Shown in pieces: positions 20,546 through 30,764 of a stretch of DNA of 64,000 nt (the first letter of the stretch is position 1; each line of letters starts with the position of its first letter). The notes beneath the pieces were generated by a model that was given only the letters and a program-made list of their open reading frames with translations, ran no database searches and was not told where the DNA came from. The position numbers were made by a program, and so were the translations under genes. The DNA comes from Craterostigma plantagineum. Its lineage: Eukaryota; Streptophyta; Magnoliopsida; Lamiales; Linderniaceae. Where the stretch lies: positions 124,001 through 188,000 of the forward strand of contig JAPQWV010000727.1 of NCBI GenBank assembly GCA_027422505.1, read 5' to 3'.

Positions 20546-23463
20546 TGACAAACCTGCAATCATCAACAAACGTGGTCCCCGTTCACGGACGGGACCTTCT
20601 TGTGATACAAGTAAAATTTTCGTGCGTTTAACGAGAAATGTGGGGTCTAAATCAGGTTGTGTTGGATCTAGTTTCGATTTCCCTTTGTGATTTGTTTGAG
20701 GTGGCGGGATTATGGTTTTTCTAACCCATATTTGTCTAACTTCTGCTAGCATGTAAGGTGCCTTATGCATGAATTGGCGTGGGGAACTTTGGTTCCGAGT
20801 AGTAGGTGACTTTGCATTTGACGACGAAAGGCGTTTTCGCTTAACCGTAGGTTTAGGCGAAGTGGGAGAGTGCAAAGGCGTTGTAGACGAGGTTCGCTTG
20901 CGTGGACGAAGTGTTGCGTGTTCATGTGTTTCATATTCATGAAAGCGTGGGAGAACAAAGTCATTGCATCAACACATAGACATAAGCTTGGTAAAAGGAA
21001 GATAAGTTCTGGCACCATAATTATCTAAGTCCTTAAGATATTGAGATTCATTACACAACGAGGACAGACGAATATAGGATGGTCTTTCCTTCTTGTCATC
21101 GAAGAGCGGATTCTCCTTTATTTCAAACGAGCCACCTTCCAGAGACGTCGGGCTCACATTCCCTGTATCCATAGGTATACGAGAGTTAGTGGTTGAACAT
21201 GTTTCAACTTCAGGAGTCATCTTCGCTGATTTCTTACATTTACATGTTTGAGAATAGGGTACTTGACTCGACGTAGAGGGTTTATTCGTATTGTGAAATT
21301 GCTCTAGGGTAAAGAGTTTGCTAAGTAGCTCATCTCGCTCCTTTGCGAAGGCTTTCCGCTCTAGTTCTAGGGTTCGTTCTAGTTCTGCTATGACCAGAAG
21401 TTTTTCTGGGATATATATGCGAGAAAGTGCTTCTCGGAAAGCAATTTCCTGTTCTTCGGTTGGAAATAGAGTCTTGATGTCCGCAGAGAGTGAAGATTTT
21501 TTAGTTTTATAACTAGTATTCAATTCTATGTAGTCATACGCGATTTCCGCCCAAAGGATGTTCTGTTCCTCTTTTCTTCCGAAAGGACAACGGAGGAGGA
21601 TCTTACGAATGGTATGAGCTGTGAGGGAGTCCCCTTCCTTGTTTGCAGGAACCTAGTGCTATACATGTTATACCTTTTTACTATTAACGGCGTTGGTTCA
21701 CAATTGCTAGTCAGGCCGATTCCCTCCCGGGCGTCGTAGAATTCTACTTCAGCTGGTTGGTTCAATTTGCATAAGAGTTGTGTGTGTTTGTTTCTAAAGT
21801 GTAGTTGTTCTTCAAGCTCTTTTACCTTTTTATACAGCCTAACTCTTTCCTTAGTAAACAGTACATATTGTGAGGCTGTCAAGAGACGAGATGTTTCACA
21901 TGAACTAATGGCCAGTGGATTTCCTTAACCTTATGCTCACTTTGCTGATTCTTGTTTTGCAGACGTTTGACTAACGCTTCAGAGGCAACTAGTCGTTCGT
22001 TTGCGCAAGCGAGTTCTTCTACTTTTAAGCTAAGTAAGGCATAGTTGTTTTCGAATTTTAGTTTAAGTTCATCATAATCCCTAGCGTCTACGGTGGGTTT
22101 CTTAATGGTGTGACGGTGATTAAACACATCATCGAGTTGAGAAATTCGTACCTCAGACTCTGCGTTGGTAGGAGTCTTAGATGTGTTTTCACCGGTGTTA
22201 ACCATCTCCTCGTCCTCGTCATGTTCGACCAGCCTTGCCATGCAGCAATCTTCATCCTTAGGCTCCTCGTCTTCGGAAGTGTCGTTCACCCACTCAGCTT
22301 CTTCGGTGAGAAGAACTTTCCCACTTTCCATTTTGCAGGTCATTCTGGCCTTACGGCCGTAGTAGCCAGAGTCCTTCACGCGTGGGGCGTGGCATTCCTT
22401 GGCAAAGTGGCCTGACTTTCCACATCGAAAGCACTTCACAGACTTTTCAGGTGCGGATTCCTCGTCTTTCTTTATCGGCTTAGCTTCCTCCGTAGGGGTG
22501 GTCCTTTTGGTGCCGCTAAAGGTTCTTTGTCGATTGGAGGAAGATGAGGATTTTTTCCCGATCTTCTTTGAGACCATCTTTGTGAGCATTGCTAGCTGCT
22601 TGCGTAGATCACGAACATCTTCATCAGATTCTGTATCAGCTTCGGATCCTGAAGAGGTGTCAGATACAACAGCTGGTTGCTTCCCTTTGTTCTGTTTGGC
22701 CTTAGAGGTGGAAGATCGTTCAGCAGCCTTGTTCGAGAGGAGAGCAAGTGGGTCAACTCGAGTGTTGGTAGTATGCGGTTGTACGTAGGTGCATAGGCAG
22801 ACAGGCTGTCGTAGAGAGCATGGATGGAGGTGTTGGAGAGGTCCTTACTCTGAATCATCATCACGGTCGCATTGCCCCAATGTGGTTTGAGGCTACCAAG
22901 GAAGCGGTTGTTGATATCGAATTTGTCCCTCGAGATCTTGGCTTTCTTGAGTTCATTGATGACCTTCAAGTATCGGAGGTACGTGTCACGCAGCTCCTCT
23001 CCTACATAGGCCTGGAAGTGTTCATACTGCGAGAGACAAGTTGATTTTCTCCCCTGAGCACTTTCTGTTGTGCCTGTCATAATTTCCACGAGTTCATCCC
23101 ATATTTCCTTGGCAGTTGTGCAGCACTCGATGTGTGCGTAGACTTCGTTGCCCATAGCCTGGAATAGGTATCCTTTGGCAGTCTCATCGGCCTGTAGGCG
23201 AGCCTCTCCATCCTCATTAATGGGACCTCTTGGAGTGCGGCGTTCATCCATGGGAGGGTTCGCGTTTGGTTGAGCAGGGAGGATCGTCCGGAACTGTGCT
23301 GGACCGTTGAAGATGGAGTCCAGTAAGTATTGAGAGAGTGGTGCACCTTTGTTCCTGATGAACGTGAGGAACCTGTTTGTCCATATGCTCTAATCGCCTT
23401 GTCGCAGCATCGGAGGCCTGGTGTCGGAGCCCACTGTTGAGATGTCATTTGTGGTAGACATGG
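20546..23463 (-). pseudogene. Sirevirus S2 gag with zinc knuckle and coiled-coil extension
   Basis: The ATG at 23463 opens MSTTNDISTV; a stop replaces a sense codon after about 23 codons (near 23394). The UBN2-type gag domain follows (KEIWDELVEIMTGTTES, 23251-22592). A frameshift near 22590 leads to a Lys/Ser-rich linker and one CCHC knuckle, CFRCGKSGHFAKEC, at about 22440-22395. Downstream an acidic stretch (NDTSEDEEPKDED) and long heptad-like segments (ELKLKFENNYALLSLKVEEL; ERTLELERKAFAKERDELLS) continue to about 20970 in several shifted frames. The long C-terminal coiled-coil extension of gag fits Sireviruses. Confidence 0.8.
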
Positions 23464-23469
23464 TTGGTG

Positions 23470-25045
23470 CAGTCGAATCGTCCGTGGTTTTGATCTTCAA
23501 TAGATAAGAAGGTTAGTGACGAGCGAGATGAGAAATATGAGTTTAACGAGTAGAGTTTGAGAAAATCGTTTAAAGAATTTCTTAGAACTAAAGTTAACGT
23601 GTGTGATGGTCGAAAACGTATGAAGGGAAAATATCTTGAAATTCGGAGTAGTTCTAGAAATTTAAAGACAAGATTGGAAGTGTAAATTTTTGTCAAAAAT
23701 GGTCTAGGAGGGTAGGACTAAAGAGTAAAGGATCAATACTTGAATAAGTTCGAGAAAAATTTATCACGAGAAAAATTTAACACAAGAAAAATTTGCGGTT
23801 TGAAAAGACGTTTCAAAATGGTTCGTGACTACAAGATAAATTATCCGAGAAATTATTGTTTGAGAAATTTCAGTATTTGCGTGAGTTTAAGAAAAATTCT
23901 CGGACAGAAAAAAAAATTCTTAGTTGAAAATTATTTTCTCGGATTTTAAAATTTCGCATGTGAGAAAGTTTCTCAGTTTTGAGAATTTTCAGGGAAAAAA
24001 ATTTCAGTTTGGAAGAAGTATCGCGGGTTGAAGTGTGGTTTTAGAAAGTTTCTCGGATTTGAAAAGTCGTGGTTTTGAAAAATTTTCTAGGAAGAAAGAA
24101 ACTTTCTCGGCTGAGAATTTCTTGGATTTGACGAACTTTCTCAGTTTTCAAAGAATTTTCGCGGATTTGAAAACTGTCTCGGTTTTAAAAAGTTTCTCGA
24201 CTTAGAAATATTTCTCAGATATTGAAAATTTTCGAGGCTCAGATAAATTTTCGGAATAAACTTTCTAGGTTTTAAAAAGTTTCTCGGCTTAGAAGTATTT
24301 CTCAGTTTTCGAAAATTTTTGCGGCTCAGATAAATTCTAGGAATAGACTTTCTCGGGTATAAAATTCTCGGATATTGAAAGTGAGCAGTTGAGAAAAGAT
24401 GAAGTGAAACAGAGAAATTTTCGCGGTTAGATAAGTTCTCGGAATGAAATTTCTCGCATATAAAGTTTCTCGGATTTTGAAGAATAGAAAAACTGACGTG
24501 ATAGTGAAGTGGAACAGAGAAATTTTCGCGGTTTTAGAAAGATTCTCGGAATGAAATTTCTCGGATATAAAAATTTCGCGGACTTGAACGACGCAACAGA
24601 AGACTTTCGCGGCCAAGAACAAGTGTTCACTGTTCCATTGCTTTCGCGCGTTTTGCCAGAAAATCGTCCGGTTTTCACTCAAATCTCAACCAAACTCGCT
24701 CAAACTTGATCCAAAACTTCAGAGATTCTTCCCTAAACACATAAGCAACGATTTGTGGGCTAAAACAACAAACAAACGGATCAAATCGACCAAAACAGAA
24801 AATGGCCGAGATGACTTTTTCTGAAGATTTTTGCTGCGATCTTGCTCAAAACTCATTAAAACTGATCCAAAAGTGTTCTTAAAACGTTTTAGGCATAGAA
24901 TCGATCTGGGGAAAGGTTTTAAACACAAAAGCAAGGCATTAAAACCCCAAGACGAGATCCAAATTGCCGAAAGTGATTTTTTGCCCAAAACACCTTTGAT
25001 CTTTCTCGGAATCGAACGAAACTGGATTCAAATCGATCCACGTTT
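23470..25045 (-). repeat. 5' leader of S2 with CTCGG-type repeats
   Basis: Between PBS and gag, about 23740-24600 is dense in TTTCTCGG, AAAATTTTCGCGG and GAAATTTCTCGG variants, the same motif class as the spacer at 16360-17490. The stretch 24720-25045 is ordinary sequence. No ORF is supported. Confidence 0.65.
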
Positions 25046-25057
25046 GCTCTGATACCA
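25046..25057 (-). other. Primer-binding site of S2
   Basis: On the - strand TGGTATCAGAGC lies 2 nt after the end of the 5' LTR, complementary to initiator tRNA-Met. Confidence 0.9.
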
Positions 25058-25059
25058 CA

Positions 25060-25359
25060 TGTTGGTCCAGATTGCACCAAACAAGGAATCAAAGAGGCTT
25101 GAATGGGATGAAAAAAGGGAGAGGTTCTCACCTTCAAGTGTGTGTATTGTGTGAAAAGAAGGGTTAGCCTTTTGATCTTTGATTACTTTGAAAATAGTGA
25201 TGGCAATACCTTATATACCACATTAACCCTAGGTATATTAAGGCCCAAGCACTAATGATTAATTAATTACATTCTAGTCCAAAGCCCAAGCTAAAAGGAT
25301 AATTACAAAAGATAACCCAAGACGTAAACTAATGACACAATCTATTAAATATCCTAACA
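25060..25359 (-). repeat. 5' LTR of S2 (300 bp)
   Basis: Read on the - strand it begins TGTTAGGATATTTAATAG and ends TCTGGACCAACA. A TATA-like TATATAAGG lies about 150 bp into it. It shares ends and CCTTGTTTGGT near the 3' end with the LTRs of S1 and S3. The outer flank ATACT (25360-25364) would be the duplication; no partner was found. Confidence 0.85.
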
Positions 25360-26865
25360 ATACTCTTCACTTTAATCTGGCCTTCGACTTCTGGGTTTTG
25401 TCATCATTGGACTGATGGCTCTACAAGGGAGAAAAGGCTCCCGATCTGAGGGTCGGGAGAGACGAGGTCCCACGGCGGGGGGCTCGAGGCTTGGACGACG
25501 GAGGGGGCTGCGGCAAGGTAGTCCACAGTGGCGAGAAGGCGGCAGACGGAAAGGCAGCAAGGCGGCGAAGGTGGCATGTCAGCGGCACCTGGCGGAAGGC
25601 GGCGACAAGTGGCAGACCTGAAGGCGATGGCAGGTAGGAAGGCGGCGGCCGACGGAGATGGGCGATGGGGAGGCCGGCTAACATGGCCTACGGGGAGGCC
25701 GGCAGAGGTGCTGGTGCGGGGAGGTTGGAGGTGGGGCGGCCAGCGGAGTGGCCGACAAAGGTGGGCGACGTGTCAGCTGACGGAGGTGGGTGGTTGGGAG
25801 GCCGGGGAGGATGGTGGAGGTGTTTGTTTTTTAAAAGAAAAACGAAAAGAGAGAGGAAAAAAGAAAAAAATAAAACAAAATAAAAAATAGCAGGCTCCCC
25901 CAACCTCCGGTGGAGGTTGGGGAGAAGCGAGTTGACAGAAAGGGACGGTGGCGAGGAGGGGAGGAGGAGGAGGGGAGGTGAAGGGAAGAAGAAGGGTGGC
26001 GGCTGCGTGAAAAGGGTTAGGGTTAGCTGAGAGAGTTTTTTGGGGAGAGAATTTTTTTGGCTCAGGGGTACCTATGAATTAGCTTGAGCATAAAACTAAA
26101 TTAAAAATATTCCGACAACGCCAAGAACCAAAATTACACCAAGTCATAAGGCTGCGTTTAGTTGTCCATATAAGCCTAGATAAGGTAATATTATTACATC
26201 TAATAACGTTCACTGTAAATAAAGTGTAACCGTATACTGTCCGATATAAAACCTCGGTCCACTACTATTATAAAATAAACCCGCTAGAATTCATCCAAAG
26301 GACATGGGTAAGATTCTTAATTCAACTCACCTATTAATTACGAAAAAACTAAAATTATTCCACAAAATCAATCATGATTATTTCATGTTATAATAATATA
26401 CATAAATAAACAATACTAATTTATTCCTTGTTTTATGACGATCAAATTGACATCCATATCTTATATTTTTGGATATTCATAAGAATAATTATTTTTGTTA
26501 AACTATGTCTTGATGATATACAAGTTACTTTTTATAATTTTTAAAATAATACAAAGATAAAATTTTGTTGTCTTGCAAACAAAACAGTACTAGTACATAT
26601 GCACATTCTATGCAAACATTTAAATATAAATACATTATTTTATATTTGAAGTATTTTTAAATTAAACTATAAGTAATTAATTGTATAAGAAAATTGATTT
26701 GAGGATATTATTGTAAATTTTACCAATACCATGGGTAAATTTGTAATTATGATTGACACACCAAAGTAATTAGAAGTAAGTTACTCTAAGCCTCTCCCAC
26801 TTAATAAAATAGAAAAATAATAATCTAATATAAAGTTGTTAAAATTATAAAGTTAACATATAATT
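25360..26865. other. Non-coding: GC-rich low-complexity block, then AT-rich DNA
   Basis: About 25410-26050 is strongly purine- and G-rich (GGCGG, GGTGG, GGAGG runs) with open frames on both strands that give only Gly/Arg/Pro-rich strings, so I do not call a gene. About 26090-26865 is AT-rich without recognisable features. Confidence 0.5.
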
Positions 26866-26873
26866 AGACTTGC

Positions 26874-27030
26874 CCAACCACCAGTTAACCGTAACCGGCG
26901 GTTGACGGTTAGTCCAGCGGTCTAGCCGGTCGGCGGCGGTTGATGGTTAGCTGCCCCCGGCTGACGGTTAGTCTAACCGGCGGTTGACTAACCGCCGGTT
27001 ACGGTTAACTGGCTGTTATAACCCCCGACA
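26874..27030. repeat. hAT subterminal repeats (lower end)
   Basis: Many direct and inverted copies of GGCGGTT(G)ACGGTTA and AACCGCCGGTTA occur in 150 bp. These are the likely transposase-binding subterminal sites. Similar motifs recur at 30706-30764. Confidence 0.65.
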
Positions 27031-27539
27031 TTTTTTTTAAATATTCATGTTTAAATAAAATGTTTGGTTTGGTAAATTATTTTGGTCGAATTATGTAGCG
27101 AAATCTACTATATAATTAGTAAGACACTTACAAAAATGTACAACATTTTAAAAAAATTGTAGTATAAAATTTTAATTGAACCAATTTTATAATACAATAC
27201 ATAAATGCAAACAAAACATGGCGAGATGAGAAGTTTTCTTTTCAGTCTCCGTCCGATCCGGTCCGAATCCAATCTTCGCTCCGCAAATCTCGAACTTGAA
27301 TACCTGACAGGGGCTTCGTCCGAGAAAGGCTTCAACAGGTGCAGGCGCGGAAGCGAAAGGCTCCATCCTTACGCTGCACTTATCGAAGCCCTTCACGGGC
27401 GAAGCCACTCTTCTTCGAAATCTCATCCCTTTGAAAAAACTCTTCTTCGAATCTCCTTCCCTTTGAAAAAAACCGTAACCATCAGTTATACTAAAACTTC
27501 GAAAGTTAATTAAAAAGAATAAAAATTAATTAGAGATCT

Positions 27540-27830
27540 AATATTCACTTGTCTTTTTCGGGCTTCGTCGTCGCTCGTAACCGGCTTGCCGTACCTTAAA
27601 ATAAATATTAATTTGTTAGGTATAAGTGTAGACGATACAAATATTTTAAATTAAAAAGATGAGTACTTATCTTTTCGGGCTTCGTCGTCGTAAACGGCTT
27701 GTGCAAATCTTCAAGTACCTGAAAATAAGAATTCATTAGTTAGCCATAAACATAGCAATTATTTGTACGAAAACAAATATAAGAGTCAGATACTTATCTT
27801 TTTTCGGGCGTGTCTGTTGATGTGGAGTCC
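27540..27830. repeat. Three related ~115-bp units downstream of hAT transposase
   Basis: TTTTCGGGCTTCGTCGTCG occurs at about 27556 and again at about 27673, and TTTTTTCGGGCGTGTCTG at about 27800. Each is preceded by (A)CTTATC or ACTTGTC, and the intervals have similar AT-rich content with GTACCT followed by TAAAATAA or GAAAATAAG. On the - strand each unit looks like a small exon ending ...CCCGAAAA(A)G followed by ATAAGT or ACAAGT. Confidence 0.45.
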
Positions 27831-27846
27831 GCCTCGTCGAATGCCT

Positions 27847-30061
27847 CTAATAATCCTCGCAGTCGCCATTGCCCTTGCCGCCGCTTGTCTCCACGTCGGT
27901 GGTGTCATCGAAAAGGTCGTCGGGCGAGTCGCTGGCACGCTCATTTTGGGTGCGATACTCGGCTCGACTCCAATCATCGAGAACATTGGTACTCGAGGTT
28001 GTCGAACCCAAGTTCGAACGCTTGTTGCTCAAAGTCAAACCGCCCATGCTAAAAGCATGCTCCACCGCGACAAACGAAATCGGGACGGCAAAGATCTCCC
28101 GAGCAATCCTCGCTAACGTTGGATACGTTGACGACACCTTCGACCACCATCTAAGGATGTTGAAGCTATCGTCGTCATCGATCTTGAAAGTCGTGTTCAT
28201 GGAGTTATCGAGTTATATGAAGGGTTTTGGGAGGACCTTGGTCGCTTGTTTGCGTTGAGGATGTCGTAGTAGTCAGCTAATCGTGAAGATCGACTACTAC
28301 TAGAACTAGATTGACTGCGCCCCGAGCCCGATCGAGACGGGTCATGACCAAAATTGGGCTTATACTCTTTAAAGTGATGCTTTAAAGAGTCATGCGCTCG
28401 ATCAAGTACGCTCTGCCAATAAATGCTATCGACGGTACGTCTCGACGATATCTTCGTATAGTAGCATTCTAGTAATCTACCCGTACCCTCTATACGACAT
28501 CTTGGATCCAATATATTCGCTATAAGGAAGATATCCGGTAACTCAAAAAAATATTTGAGCCATATGGTAGTCATGTTCCCAACGGCCTTGCTGACTACTG
28601 GATCAAACTGAAGCCCGTCGAGGATGATTTCGACTTTAACGCAATGATCTAATGCTAGTATTCATGTCGGGAAATACGAACCCGACATCGTCTCGGTGGC
28701 ATCGTGAAATACTTGAAGTATCTCACATAAGATGTTGCACGGTCCCACATATCTGGAAGTAAATCAAACGATAACATTGTTTCAGCAAAGAAGTCATAGA
28801 GATGCTGGCGATATTCCATCGAGCCACAAAACAACTTGTAGGTGGAATTCCACATGGTGGATATGTCTAACTGAATTTCTTAGCCGAAACATCCTCTCTA
28901 GCGCAGAAATGCTTCTACTTCTTCCACAAAGAAGGGTGCCGCATCAGGTAACTGATTGCGTAGCGTATAGATTGCACTGGTTCCTTTAAACTAATTAGCG
29001 CGTCTTGAACACAAATGTTAAGTATGTGACAAAAACAAAGCACGTGGAAAAACCACCCTCCGACTGACGGTTGACAATACTCGTTCGAGCGTTCTATGCT
29101 CACTTTGTTTGCGCTCGCATTGTCGAACGATACTGAAAAGACTTTGTTGACTATCCTATACTCCGATAAGATAGTCCTAAGCTTGATCGCAATGTTTTGC
29201 GCTGTGTGCGCTTCATCGAACTCCCTATATGCGATCAAGCGCTTTTGTATCGTCCATGGATCATCGATCCAGTGGCATGTCACGCCCATGTACGATGAAC
29301 GTTGCCAATGATCGCTCCATATATCGTAGCAAATCGACATATTAGTTCCTAAAATACCTAATATACCTACTAAGTCGTACTTAAGCGCGAGTACGGTCTT
29401 CCTAGTGTCCCGCGTAAGTGTACTCCGCGAAACTTTCTTCGCATGTGGGTTATATGCCGTTTTGATCCAATGTTCATATATCGGATCATTGGCAAACCGA
29501 AAGGGAAGATGCTTCGCGGCTACGGACTTCGCAAACTCGCGACGCGCAACGTCTTCGTTGTGATGAAACAAAGTCGTTGCGCTTGCGCTTCCGCCGGCGG
29601 GGCCCGAAGAGGACGAGTCCGTTTCGCCGAACATTTGAGTTTGGTTTTCTCCTATTCCTAACTTAGTCGGGTGTTCGAATAGAGATGACGGTTCGACCCA
29701 TATCTGCCCCCTTTCTAAAATTATATTCCTTATCACAGTAGTTACAAATAGCTCTAAATTGGTTAACTATACTAGTAGGTACCTTCTTGAAGTGTACCGC
29801 GAAGATGTCCGACTGTAGCCGACGGGCGGCGTTGGTTTGCGTAGGCGCTTCCACTTCCACCTCCGTCTCCGTCGACGCGGCTTGCGAGGTATCTCCCGAC
29901 GACGGTTCGTACCCGAATGCGTCCTCGTTGAAGTCGTCGCCGAGCACACCTATAAGATCTAGCATCTCGTTCGAGTCATGTTGGTAGTCATCTTGCGATG
30001 AACTACCAACGACTTGCTTCCCTTTGCTGGCCCTCGATGCACGAGAACCACGACGATCCAT
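27847..30061 (-). pseudogene. hAT transposase with BED zinc finger, inactivated
   Basis: This is a cut-and-paste transposase relic. The start at 30061 opens MDRRGSRASRASKGK; an acidic stretch follows, then a BED-type finger beginning AICNYCDKEYNFRKG (near 29740), whose second half is lost to a frameshift (29736-29663). The RNase-H-like catalytic core is readable at 29736-28915 (SICYDIWSDHW, FSVSFDNASAN). It ends at a stop after SLWKK (28915), and a frameshift leads into TMWNSTYKLF (28855-28655). The next frame (28574-28197, LPDIFLIANILDPRCR) and the C-terminal dimerisation region (28200-27847, DSFNILRWWSKVSSTYPTLA, SFVAVEHAFS) complete it. At least four lesions exclude function. Confidence 0.88.
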
Positions 30062-30069
30062 CTAAGCTA

Positions 30070-30600
30070 AAAGTAGACTACACACGGGAACGACAAATAG
30101 CGTTAGATAAAAAATGAAAAAGGGTAAAAAATGATACCGATGGCGTCGGGGCGGCGATGATGGCAGGCGCGCACGGTGGCAGGGGATGGTGGTGGCGGGC
30201 AGTGGCAGGCGGTTGGTGGGCGGCGCCAGGCGGTGGTGACTGGCGGGCGCGGCAGTAGGGGATGGCGGTGGCGACGGGCTGTGGCGGTTGGCGGTAGGCG
30301 GCGGTGATGGAGGCATGGGAGACTGGCGGGCGGTGGGTGGGCGTGGGGGCAGCGGGAGGTGGTGGTGGTGGGGGGCAGTGGTGGTCGCGTGGGGGTTGGC
30401 GGGCGCTGGGCGGTGGGTGGGCGAGGGTGGGGTGGCGGCGGTCGGGCGTGGTGGTGGCGACGGCCGACGGTGGTGGTGTGGTGGTGGTGGTGGTGGGTGG
30501 TCTTATTAGAGATAGAGAGAGTGAGAGATAATAGACAGTAGAGAGAGATTGAGACTGAGAGAGATAGAGTAGAGAGAGATAGAGAGAGACAAGTAAATGG
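30070..30600 (-). repeat. G-rich and GA-rich low-complexity leader of hAT transposase
   Basis: GGTGG/GGCGG-rich DNA (30150-30500) is followed by a GAGAGA microsatellite (about 30505-30590). Open frames here give only Gly/Trp- or Pro/Ser-rich strings and are not genes. Confidence 0.6.
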
Positions 30601-30764
30601 GGCTTCGGAACCGTTGTAACCGCTAGTTACAACGGCTATTTTTCTTTTATCTTTTCCAACGGCGGGATTTCAAAAATTTGAATTTTGAAATTTATTTTTA
30701 ATCATCTAACCACCGGTTAACCGCCTAACCGACGTTTGGCGGTATCGACCAACCGCCCCGTAAC

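Larger units (their letters stand above)
15375..25359 (-). mobile_element. Degenerate Sirevirus-like copia element S2, 5' LTR to accessory ORF
   Basis: On the - strand the order is 5' LTR (25359-25060), PBS, repeat-rich leader, gag with zinc knuckle and a long coiled-coil extension, pol, a repeat-rich spacer, and a shorter accessory ORF. The 3' LTR was not found; the sequence beyond 15375 runs into the solo LTR. The LTR ends (TGTTAGGATATTT...CCAACA) resemble those of S1 and S3 but the interior diverges, so this is a related, older family. Many stops and frameshifts make it inactive. Confidence 0.85.
26866..30764 (-). mobile_element. Defective hAT transposon, interrupted at its 5' end
   Basis: It contains a hAT transposase relic on the - strand, and both visible ends carry subterminal repeats of the AACCGCCGGTTA type (26874-27030 and 30706-30764). 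The lower terminus appears as AGACTTGCCCAACC from about 26866. The upper terminus is not visible: the subterminal repeats stop at 30764, where the LTR of gypsy A begins, so the last bases of hAT should lie on the far side of that insertion. Confidence 0.75.

Noticed and set aside
22110..22415. ORFs on the + strand opposite Sirevirus S2 gag
   Set aside because: Shadow frames of the real - strand gag relic.
25415..25903. Arg/Gly-rich and Pro-rich ORFs in the GC-rich block
   Set aside because: Open in several frames on both strands because of base composition; no recognisable protein.
26016..26030. Telomere-like GGGTTAGGGTTAG
   Set aside because: Only two units and not the usual plant TTTAGGG repeat; chance occurrence in purine-rich DNA.
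30288..30541. Gly/Trp-rich small proteins upstream of the hAT transposase
   Set aside because: Overlapping frames in GGTGG-rich low-complexity DNA; no family similarity or start context.
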